DNA of 64,000 bases, from contig DASSLR010000052.1 in assembly GCA_035689345.1 (NCBI GenBank), positions 1 to 64,000 of the forward strand, given 5' to 3'. Position 1 is the first letter of the stretch; the number at the start of each line of letters is the position of its first letter. The notes beneath the pieces are model-generated. The model had not been told where the DNA came from. It saw only the letters and a list, made by a program, of their open reading frames with translations, and made no database searches. A program made the translations under genes and the position numbers. Of the stretch, positions 58,736 to 64,000 are shown piece after piece. The stretch is from CF-118 sp035689345 (GTDB lineage: Bacteria > Chloroflexota > Dormibacteria > Dormibacterales > Dormibacteraceae).

Positions 58736-58797
58736 CCGTTTGTATACAAACGGCTGTTATTCGCGCGGTTTAGCACGCGTTTGTATGCAAACGCGTG
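58736..58797. repeat. Twin-palindrome intergenic element, copy 4
   Basis: CCGTTTGTATACAAACGG is perfect at 58736-58753 (centre 58744.5). At 58774-58797 a 24-bp palindrome with one mismatched pair has the core GTTTGTATGCAAAC (centre 58785.5). The spacing is again 41 bp. The element fills the 81-bp gap between the convergent stops of kbl and the RAM-domain gene. Between the palindromes TGTTA (58756-58759 region) is partly mirrored by TAGCA about the midpoint 58765. Confidence 0.85.
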
Positions 58798-58812
58798 GAA
58801 TCCGGCCCGGGG

Positions 58813-59040
58813 TTATTTGACCGCCAGGCAGGTCACCGTCTTGAACACGCCGTCGATCTTCTGGATCTTGTCGACGATCAGCGATCCGATCGAGTTGACG
58901 TCCGGTGCCTCGCACACGGCGATGACGTCGTACTCACCTGTGATCGCGTCGGCGGCCGTGATGCCGTTGACGCCCTCCATCTTCTTGGCCACTTCGAGCG
59001 CTCGCCCGGGCGACGCATTGATGAGGACGTAGGCCTTCAT
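58813..59040 (-). CDS. Stand-alone Lrp/AsnC ligand-binding (RAM) domain protein
   Basis: This 75-residue protein is a single RAM/ACT-like domain: MKAYVLINASPGRALEVAKK, GITAADAITGEYDVIAVCEA, IGSLIVDKIQKIDGVFKTVT. It lacks the DNA-binding helix-turn-helix of Lrp. Stand-alone RAM domains bind amino acids and can modulate full-length partners. It lies between threonine-catabolic kbl and threonine dehydratase, which suggests amino-acid sensing for that pathway. ATG 59040. Confidence 0.88.
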   Translation of the reverse strand: MKAYVLINASPGRALEVAKKMEGVNGITAADAITGEYDVIAVCEAPDVNSIGSLIVDKIQKIDGVFKTVTCLAVK

Positions 59041-59084
59041 GCAGATGCAACCCCCAAACCAATTTGAGCCGGTACGGCTTCAGG

Positions 59085-60050
59085 TTAACCCGGAAGGCGC
59101 GATTTGAGGGCCTGGACCAGGACCTCGGCGCTTACGTTCGCTCCGGAGACCACGACCACCACGCGGTGACCGGCGGCGACCGCCTCCCGGTGGTAGAGCA
59201 GGGCCGCCAGGCCCGCCGCGCCCGCGGGCTCGGCGAGCAGGTGCTCCCACTCGAACAGCGCCCGGATGGCACCCAGCATCTCCTCATCCTCGACGGTGAG
59301 CACGCGGTCGACGTACCGCTGGGCCAGGTCAAATGTGAGCGTGCCGGGCGACGAGGCCGCGAGGCCGTCGGCGATGGTGCTGATCCGGTCCAGGGTGACG
59401 ATGCGGCCCGCCTCCACCGACCGCTTCATCGAGTCGGCGCCGGCCGGCTCGACCCCGATGACCCGCACCGACGGATGCCGCGCCTTCAGGTACGTGGCGA
59501 TGCCGCCGATGAGGCCGCCGCCGCCCACAGGCACCACCACGGTGTCGAAAGCGGCCAGCTGCGCGAGCAGCTCGATTGTAACGGTGCCCTGGCCCGCCAC
59601 CACGTCAGGGTCGTTGTAGGCGTGGACGAAGGTGGCGCCGGTGCGCTCCCGCTCGGCCGACGCGGCCATGAATGCTTCGTGGTAGTTGTCGCCCGTCGCG
59701 ACCACGCGCGCGCCCAGCCGCTCGATCGCTGCCACCTTCAGCGGGTTGGCCGCTGCCGGCACGTACACGGTGGCTGCGACACCGAACTCCGCGGCCGCAT
59801 ATGCCACGCCCATGCCGTGGTTGCCGGCGGAGGCGGTGATGACGCCGGCGCCCCGCCGCTCCGCCGACATGCGCATCAGCTTGGTGAGCGCGCCGCGCAC
59901 CTTGAAGGCGCGGATCGGCTGCACGGACTCGAGCTTCAGGAAGACCTCGCGGCCGGCGGCCGCGGAGAACGCGCGCGAGCGCTGGAGCGGCGTCGGCTGG
60001 AGGTGCGGCGCGAGGTCGCGCGCGGCGCGCTCGACGCCGGCGGCCGTTAC
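59085..60050 (-). CDS. Threonine dehydratase (start codon unresolved)
   Basis: This PLP fold-type II deaminase has the lysine motif AFKVRGA, ASAGNHGMGVAYAAAEFG, VPVGGGGLIGGIATYLKA (phosphate loop) and GVEPAGADSMKRS. No C-terminal regulatory domain is present, so it resembles catabolic enzymes. The first GTG (59924) would begin only a few residues before the PLP lysine and cannot be right: the frame upstream encodes the expected N-terminus (LAPHLQPTPLQRSRAF and REVFLKLES). No ATG, GTG or TTG exists there. I extend to a GTA at 60050 overlapping the upstream stop (GTAA) as a marker of the coding limit, not as a proven start. Confidence 0.85.
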   Translation of the reverse strand, partial: VTAAGVERAARDLAPHLQPTPLQRSRAFSAAAGREVFLKLESVQPIRAFKVRGALTKLMRMSAERRGAGVITASAGNHGMGVAYAAAEFGVAATVYVPAAANPLKVAAIERLGARVVATGDNYHEAFMAASAERERTGATFVHAYNDPDVVAGQGTVTIELLAQLAAFDTVVVPVGGGGLIGGIATYLKARHPSVRVIGVEPAGADSMKRSVEAGRIVTLDRISTIADGLAASSPGTLTFDLAQRYVDRVLTVEDEEMLGAIRALFEWEHLLAEPAGAAGLAALLYHREAVAAGHRVVVVVSGANVSAEVLVQALKSRLPG

Positions 60051-60202
60051 CTCTTCTTGCGCTTTCGTTTGTCGGCCAGGTGCAGGGCGAGCTTCTTCAG
60101 GCCCGGGTTGACGGAGACGACCTTCGGACCGCGCACCTTCTTGTCACGCGCCCGGACGTGAGCGCTCTCCCGTGGCTCGATGCGGTCCAGGTCGTCGCTC
60201 AT
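60047..60202 (-). CDS. Small basic protein (51 residues)
   Basis: This small gene lies between the thioesterase and threonine dehydratase genes. The product starts MSDDLDRIEPRESAHVRARD and ends in a very basic tail (ADKRKRKKR), with GPKVVSVNPGLKKLALHLAD in the middle. The composition suggests nucleic-acid or ribosome binding, but I know no family. ATG 60202 is three bases after the thioesterase stop, and its TAA lies where the dehydratase coding frame begins, so it sits in an operon on both sides. Confidence 0.62.
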   Translation of the reverse strand: MSDDLDRIEPRESAHVRARDKKVRGPKVVSVNPGLKKLALHLADKRKRKKR

Positions 60203-60205
60203 CGA

Positions 60206-60571
60206 TCAGAAATTAGCGGGGACGATCGCGCGCTTGTGCGTTCCGCTGCCGATGACCTTTCCGTCCAGCTGGCACTGCACGTCGAACAGCAGCTTGTTGC
60301 CGTTGACCTCTTTCAGGGTGGCGGTGACCACGACCGTGCTGCCGGGGGGCGCCGGCGCCAGGTGGCGCACGTGAACCTCGTAGCCGACTGTGGTGTGACC
60401 CTCAGGCAGCTGCGCCTCCACAGCCTTGTGGCTGGCGCCCTCCATCAAACCGATCATCGCCGGCGTCGCGAACACGCCCTTGCCGCCGACGTGCATCGTG
60501 ATGAGGCGGTCGTCGACCACCCGCTCCACGCGGTTCTCCAGGCCGGGCCGGACGCCATCTTTGGTGTCCAC
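60206..60571 (-). CDS. Hotdog-fold thioesterase, FlK-like
   Basis: The 121-residue protein resembles fluoroacetyl-CoA-type thioesterases: VFATPAMIGLMEGASHKAVE carries the Thr/Glu region used by FlK-like enzymes, TTVGYEVHVRHLAPAPPGST is the strand after it, and VVTATLKEVNGNKLLFDVQC follows. It hydrolyses an acyl-CoA; the substrate is unknown. GTG 60571 is 14 bp from the divergent galU start. First gene of an operon with the small basic protein and threonine dehydratase. Confidence 0.85.
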   Translation of the reverse strand: MDTKDGVRPGLENRVERVVDDRLITMHVGGKGVFATPAMIGLMEGASHKAVEAQLPEGHTTVGYEVHVRHLAPAPPGSTVVVTATLKEVNGNKLLFDVQCQLDGKVIGSGTHKRAIVPANF

Positions 60572-60585
60572 GAGATAGATTGTCG

Positions 60586-61473
60586 ATGATGACCGTGCGC
60601 AAGGCGATCTTCCCGGCGGCCGGTCTCGGCACGAGGTTCCTGCCCGTGACCAAGGCCCAGCCGAAAGAGATGCTGCCGCTGGTCGACAAGCCGACGATCC
60701 AGTACGGGGTCGAGGAGGCGATCGCGAGCGGCATCGAGCAGGTGATCATGGTCACCGGCGGCGGCAAGCGCGCCATCGTCGACCACTTCGACCGCTCCGT
60801 CGAGCTCGAGCACTACCTGCAGGAGCGAGACAAGGGCGACCTGCTGCGCATCCTCGAGGAGGTCGACCGCTTGAGCGAGCAGGTCGACATCACGTACATC
60901 CAGCAGAAGGAGCCACGCGGCCTGGGCGACGCCGTGTTCACCGCGCGCCGCCTCGTCGAAGGCGAGCCGTGCGCGGTCCTGCTCGCCGACGACGTGATCC
61001 TGTGCGAGCGCAAGCCTGTGCTGAAGCAGCTGATCGACGCGCACGCCAAGACCGGCGCCACGGTGCTGGCGGTGCGTCGCGTGCCGCGCGGCCAGGTCAG
61101 CCGCTACGGAATCGTCGCCACCGACGGCTCGCGCGACGGCCTGCACGAGGTGACCGACGTGGTCGAGAAGCCGTCGGCCAAAGACGCTCCCTCGGACCTC
61201 GCCATGCTCGGCCGCTACGTGATCACGCCGGCCGTGTTCGAGGAGCTCAGCCGGACCGCGCCGGGCGCGGGCAAGGAGATCCAGCTGACGGACGCCATCA
61301 AGCGCACCATCGGCCGCCACCACGTGGTGGCGCTCGAGTTCGAAGGCGACTACTACGACACCGGGACCGTGCCCGGCTACCTGCGCGCCAACCTGATGAT
61401 GGCGATGAAGCGGGAGGAGCTCCGGGAGGAGCTCGAACCGCTCCTGAGGGAGCTTCTGCAGGGCCGGGATTAG
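60586..61473 (+). CDS. galU: UTP--glucose-1-phosphate uridylyltransferase
   Basis: The 295-residue nucleotidyltransferase makes UDP-glucose. It has IFPAAGLGTRFLPVTKAQPK (nucleotide loop), EMLPLVDKPTIQYGVEEAI, QKEPRGLGDAVFTAR, VLLADDVIL, VEKPSAKDAPSDLAMLGRYV and EFEGDYYDTGTVPGYL, all GalU blocks. Length is normal. Two ATGs (60586, 60589) and a TTG (60580) are possible; there is no ribosome-binding site and TAGATT lies just upstream, suggesting a leaderless message. Divergent from the thioesterase operon. Confidence 0.95.
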   Translation: MMTVRKAIFPAAGLGTRFLPVTKAQPKEMLPLVDKPTIQYGVEEAIASGIEQVIMVTGGGKRAIVDHFDRSVELEHYLQERDKGDLLRILEEVDRLSEQVDITYIQQKEPRGLGDAVFTARRLVEGEPCAVLLADDVILCERKPVLKQLIDAHAKTGATVLAVRRVPRGQVSRYGIVATDGSRDGLHEVTDVVEKPSAKDAPSDLAMLGRYVITPAVFEELSRTAPGAGKEIQLTDAIKRTIGRHHVVALEFEGDYYDTGTVPGYLRANLMMAMKREELREELEPLLRELLQGRD

Positions 61474-61487
61474 GCCGCCGCGGGGCT

Positions 61488-61517
61488 CCGACCATGGCGC
61501 GAAACGGCGCCTATAAT
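61488..61517 (+). promoter_or_regulatory. Sigma-70-type promoter
   Basis: A perfect TATAAT (61512-61517) is preceded, at 18 bp, by CCGACC (61488-61493), which keeps the GAC core of a -35. The predicted transcription start near 61524 lies about 40 bases before the ATG at 61563 and excludes in-frame ATGs at 61494 and 61521 as starts. Confidence 0.6.
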
Positions 61518-61562
61518 CGGATGACGCTCAATGAGCCGCATTCCCGCCCGAGTGAATCAACT

Positions 61563-61832
61563 ATGGCTGTTTCTGGACGAAGAAGATTCGACGACGACAA
61601 GGTTGTCCGCTATGAGACCACGGAGAAGGACTTCGAGGTCGAGGTTTCGCGCACCCTCAACAAGTGGTGCGTCACCGTCTACCAGCTGCCGGACCGCCAG
61701 ATCCTCGTTCAGGACTTTTTTCCTGAGCGTTGGAAGGCGCTCGCGCGCGCGCAGGACTTCATCCGGCTCCTGAACCAGCGCAAGAAGAAGGAAGAGGAAG
61801 CGCTCGGCGGCGGCTCCGACGACGACTACTGA
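61563..61832 (+). CDS. Small hypothetical protein (89 residues)
   Basis: I do not recognise this protein. It is soluble: a basic start (MAVSGRRRFDDDKVVRYETT), a central strand-rich part (FEVEVSRTLNKWCVTVYQLP, then RQILVQDFFPERWKALARAQ) and a charged tail with KKKEEE ending in DDDY. The start is set by the upstream TATAAT promoter, which would make earlier in-frame ATGs untranscribed. It stands alone between galU and the next small gene. Confidence 0.72.
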   Translation: MAVSGRRRFDDDKVVRYETTEKDFEVEVSRTLNKWCVTVYQLPDRQILVQDFFPERWKALARAQDFIRLLNQRKKKEEEALGGGSDDDY

Positions 61833-61881
61833 GTCGCGTTCTCTGCGGCGCGACCACGGCTCTAGCTAGACTTCAGGGCTC

Positions 61882-62103
61882 GTGAGCTGGGCTTTCTTCC
61901 GCCGGGAGTGGGGTGCGGTCACCTTCGTGCTGACCGTTCTCGTGGGCATGATCGTCGTGCCGGTTGCGCTGTATCTCGCCGGCGTCGGCCCCGGGCCCGC
62001 CACCGTCGTGACCCCGAACACCGCGAGCACCGCGCGCGAGAGCACCGCCCGTGTGGCCACGCCCGCGAACACGCCGAGCCCAAGCGCCTCGCCTTCGAAG
62101 TAA
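61882..62103 (+). CDS. Small single-pass membrane protein (73 residues)
   Basis: The protein has a short N-terminus (MSWAFFRREWGA), one transmembrane helix (VTFVLTVLVGMIVVPVALYL) and an outside tail rich in Thr, Ala, Ser and Pro (TPANTPSPSASPSK). No family is recognised; the design is that of a small membrane-anchored linker peptide. GTG 61882 has no ribosome-binding site, and TAGACT at 61866-61871 may be its -10 box. It is convergent with the gene at 62115, 11 bp away. Confidence 0.62.
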   Translation: MSWAFFRREWGAVTFVLTVLVGMIVVPVALYLAGVGPGPATVVTPNTASTARESTARVATPANTPSPSASPSK

Positions 62104-62114
62104 GAGCGGTCGGG

Positions 62115-62639
62115 TCACGAGTCGAGCTGCCACAGAAGCCTGTGGCCGTTGTGGCGGACGATCTCGTTCAGCGGCAGCGCCAGCGTCGTGACCGGCTCGT
62201 CGTCGCTGGTGACGCGCATCTCGATCTTCTCCGAGAGCTGCAGCTGCGCGACCGCGACGCAGTCGTGCAGGAAAGGAAACACCGCCGGCCGCACGAGGTT
62301 CATGACATAGCCCGTCATCGAGGCGGCGGCATGGTTGAGGCTGCGGTCGCGAAACGCCAGCAGGACGACCTCGTCGCTGACCATGATCGGATCGGTCCAC
62401 GTGTAGGCAGAGCCGTCCGCCTCGCGCAGCAGCTGGAGGAGCTCGGCGAGCCTGCGCATCGGCGGCCGCGGACCTTCGATGACCAGGGGCACGTCGCGCA
62501 TCGGCTGCTGGAAATCCTGGGGCCGGTACTGCGCCGTGAAGCCCAGGTCGGAGACTCCGGCGAACGGCGCCGGCACCTTGATCGAGATCTCTCTGAGCTG
62601 ATTGTTGTTGCGACGCATGCTGGGTTCCTGAGCCTGCAT
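62115..62639 (-). CDS. Hypothetical protein (174 residues)
   Basis: The protein is soluble with no signal peptide. It includes the stretches LREISIKVPAPFAGVSDLGF, LVIEGPRPPMRRLAELLQLL, ASMTGYVMNLVRPAVFPFLH and LALPLNEIVRHNGHRLLWQL. I do not recognise a domain. ATG 62639 is assigned, with an internal ATG seven codons later as an alternative. It is divergent from the CoA-racemase gene with a 49-bp gap. Confidence 0.65.
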   Translation of the reverse strand: MQAQEPSMRRNNNQLREISIKVPAPFAGVSDLGFTAQYRPQDFQQPMRDVPLVIEGPRPPMRRLAELLQLLREADGSAYTWTDPIMVSDEVVLLAFRDRSLNHAAASMTGYVMNLVRPAVFPFLHDCVAVAQLQLSEKIEMRVTSDDEPVTTLALPLNEIVRHNGHRLLWQLDS

Positions 62640-62688
62640 GCCGTATTAACGCACCCGGCCCGAAATTTGTCTCCCACAATTGGCTGAA

Positions 62689-63780
62689 ATGGCGCTGACC
62701 GGAATACGAATCCTCGACCTCACGCGCCTGCTGCCCGGCGCCTTCTGCACGATGCTCCTGGCCGAGATGGGGGCCGACGTGATCAAGGTCGAAGAGCCCG
62801 GCACGGGCGACTACATGCGGTGGACCCCGCCCCTCGAGGACGGTCAGAGCGCGCTGTTCAACGCGCTCAACCGCGACAAGCGCAGCGTGACCCTGAACCT
62901 GAAGACCGACGCGGGCCGCGACCTGCTGCTGCGCCTCGTCGACGGTGCGTCTGTCCTCGTGGAAGGCAACCGCCCCGGCGTGATGGAGCGGCTCGGGCTC
63001 GGCTGGGACGCGCTGCACGCTCGCAACCCGAAGCTCGTGATGTGCTCGATCACCGGCTACGGCCAGACCGGTCCGTTCGCGAACCGGGCCGGGCACGACA
63101 TCAACTACACGGCGACCGCCGGCCTGCTCGGCCTCAACGGCGAGGCCGGAGGGCCGCCCGTGCCGCTGTCGGTGCAGGTGGCGGACATCGGAGGTGGCGG
63201 GTTGCAGCCGGCGGTGGCGATACTCGCGGCGCTGCTCGACGTGGAGCGCGGTGGCGAGGGGCGCTGGCTCGACGTCTCGATGACGGACGGCGCCTTCAGC
63301 TGGCTGGCGCTCGCGTTTGCCCAGGCGGGCGGCGGGGAGGAGGTTCGGCGCGGCGCGCAGCGCTTGAGCGGGCGCTACGCGTGCTACCGCGTGTACGGGT
63401 GCAAGGGCGGCGGGTTCTACAGCGTCGGCGCCCTGGAGCCGAAGTTCTGGGCGGCTCTTTGCAGTGCGCTGGGCAAGCCCGAATTCGTGGAGTTGCAGTT
63501 CGCCGAGGGCGACACGCAAACCCGCGTGCACCGGGAGATGGAGGCGGTCTTCGCGTCGCGCACTCGTGACGAATGGGAGCCGGTGCTGGCGCCGCTGGAC
63601 GCGTGCTGCGAGCCGGTGCTCGACCTCGACGAGGTGGCGAATCACCCGCAGATCGCGGCGCGTCGCGTACAACCGACCGGCGCTGCACCACGGCTGGGCG
63701 AACACAACGCGGAGGTCCTGGCCGAGGTCGGTGTCGATGCGGGTCGGCTAGAAGAGCTCAGGCAGGCGGGAGCGGTCTAA
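62689..63780 (+). CDS. CaiB/BaiF family, probable alpha-methylacyl-CoA racemase
   Basis: The 363-residue type III CoA-transferase-fold protein has GIRILDLTRLLPGAFCTMLL, LAEMGADVIKVEEPGTGDY, NRDKRSVTLNLKTDAGRDL and CSITGYGQTGPFANRAGHDI. The GHDINYTATAG segment and the following VADIGGGGLQPAVAIL place a His and an Asp where AMACR-type racemases have their catalytic pair, so racemisation of 2-methylacyl-CoA is more likely than CoA transfer. ATG 62689; a TTG three codons earlier is possible. A twin-palindrome element follows its stop. Confidence 0.88.
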   Translation: MALTGIRILDLTRLLPGAFCTMLLAEMGADVIKVEEPGTGDYMRWTPPLEDGQSALFNALNRDKRSVTLNLKTDAGRDLLLRLVDGASVLVEGNRPGVMERLGLGWDALHARNPKLVMCSITGYGQTGPFANRAGHDINYTATAGLLGLNGEAGGPPVPLSVQVADIGGGGLQPAVAILAALLDVERGGEGRWLDVSMTDGAFSWLALAFAQAGGGEEVRRGAQRLSGRYACYRVYGCKGGGFYSVGALEPKFWAALCSALGKPEFVELQFAEGDTQTRVHREMEAVFASRTRDEWEPVLAPLDACCEPVLDLDEVANHPQIAARRVQPTGAAPRLGEHNAEVLAEVGVDAGRLEELRQAGAV

Positions 63781-63797
63781 GGCCCACACATTCCACT

Positions 63798-63858
63798 CGT
63801 TTGTGCACAAAAGCGGGGTATTCCTGTCGGATTCCGCGCGATTGCGCACAAACGCGCG
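63798..63858. repeat. Twin-palindrome intergenic element, copy 5
   Basis: TTTGTGCACAAA at 63800-63811 (centre 63805.5) is followed by a palindrome at 63835-63858 with two mismatched pairs and core GATTGCGCACAAAC (centre 63846.5). Spacing is 41 bp. Between them the arms 63813-63823 and 63829-63839 mirror each other about the midpoint 63826 with few mismatches. The sequence ATTCCGCGCG before the second palindrome also occurs in copy 1. It lies between two convergent genes. Confidence 0.82.
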
Positions 63859-63869
63859 AATGGAGCGAG

Positions 63870-64000
63870 CTAGCGACCGGACATCGTCACCGAAGCCAAC
63901 GCCTCGGTCAGCTCCGCGGGCATGAAGTAATGCGCGTCATGCGGCCCCTGGAACTCGACGTACCTCCAGCCGCGTTCCCGCGCGCGTGCGGCCGAGCCCT
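63870..64000 (-). CDS. Alpha/beta hydrolase-like protein, C-terminal end (truncated by the window)
   Basis: Only the last ~43 residues are present. They include RGWRYVEFQGPHDAHYF and MPAELTEALASVTMSGR, then a TAG. The GPHDAHYFMPAELTEAL pattern resembles the catalytic-His end of alpha/beta hydrolases. The rest lies beyond the window, so this is tentative. Confidence 0.5.
   Translation of the reverse strand, partial: GSAARARERGWRYVEFQGPHDAHYFMPAELTEALASVTMSGR

Noticed and set aside
1..64000. CRISPR arrays, tRNA/rRNA genes, insertion sequences, prophage
   Set aside because: No regular short direct repeats with spacers, no cloverleaf or rRNA signature recognised in the gaps, and no transposase, integrase or phage structural genes. 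A tRNAscan or Infernal run would be needed to exclude small RNAs fully.

Overview
The window is a GC-rich, gene-dense bacterial chromosome segment with no rRNA, tRNA, CRISPR array, integrase or transposase that I can see. Menaquinone genes (menB, menA, menD, menF, menH-like), an F420-type LLM oxidoreductase, a WS/DGAT acyltransferase, a CGNR regulator, lipoproteins with lgt, many GTG/TTG starts and apparently leaderless genes fit a terrestrial Gram-positive-like or Chloroflexota/Dormibacterota/Actinobacteriota-type lineage. That placement is inference. The window opens inside pntB and closes inside a probable alpha/beta-hydrolase gene.

Layout. 0-4 kb: pntB end, a membrane protein, an LLM oxidoreductase and a GNAT whose divergent start codons overlap. 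3.3-6.5 kb: TPP riboswitch, cytX, thiD and a membrane protein. 6.5-13.8 kb: hydrolases including two paralogous lipase-like proteins, a TetR gene facing a DoxX-Rieske fusion, an SDR, a WS/DGAT and an EamA transporter. 13.8-18.1 kb: cold-shock gene, AlkA-like glycosylase, methyltransferase, amidase. 18.2-26.7 kb: a form-II (S-L-M order) carbon-monoxide-dehydrogenase-like molybdenum hydroxylase cluster with coxG, a lipoprotein, MoxR (coxD), VWA (coxE) and XdhC; mocA for its cofactor follows at 29.4 kb. 30.4-36.1 kb: menaquinone genes. 36.9-42.2 kb: lipoprotein, lytic transglycosylase, divergent FtsH, DUF5317-like protein, M20 amidohydrolase. 42.2-48.5 kb: a signalling locus with a DNA-binding response regulator, a receiver-only regulator, a six-GAF/PAS histidine kinase and a translationally coupled pseudo-histidine kinase. 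48.5-55.6 kb: metallo-beta-lactamase-fold protein, rlmN, DUF72, lgt, gltX, peptidase S51-like protein, hydrolase, PlsC-like acyltransferase. 55.6-61.5 kb: epimerase, tdh-kbl threonine catabolism, a stand-alone RAM domain, threonine dehydratase, thioesterase, galU. The end holds small conserved-looking genes and an AMACR-like CoA racemase.

Three things stand out. (1) A dispersed intergenic element occurs five times. Each copy has two palindromes of the form TTTG-N4-CAAA whose centres are exactly 41 bp apart, and in the clearer copies a third dyad is centred midway. (2) The signalling locus has all four parts of a His-Asp-His-Asp phosphorelay resembling KinA/Spo0F/Spo0B/Spo0A in architecture. 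(3) Several genes whose family-required N-termini lie upstream of any ATG/GTG/TTG appear to start at CTG (or an unresolved codon) overlapping the preceding stop, in a genome where stop-start overlaps are routine.
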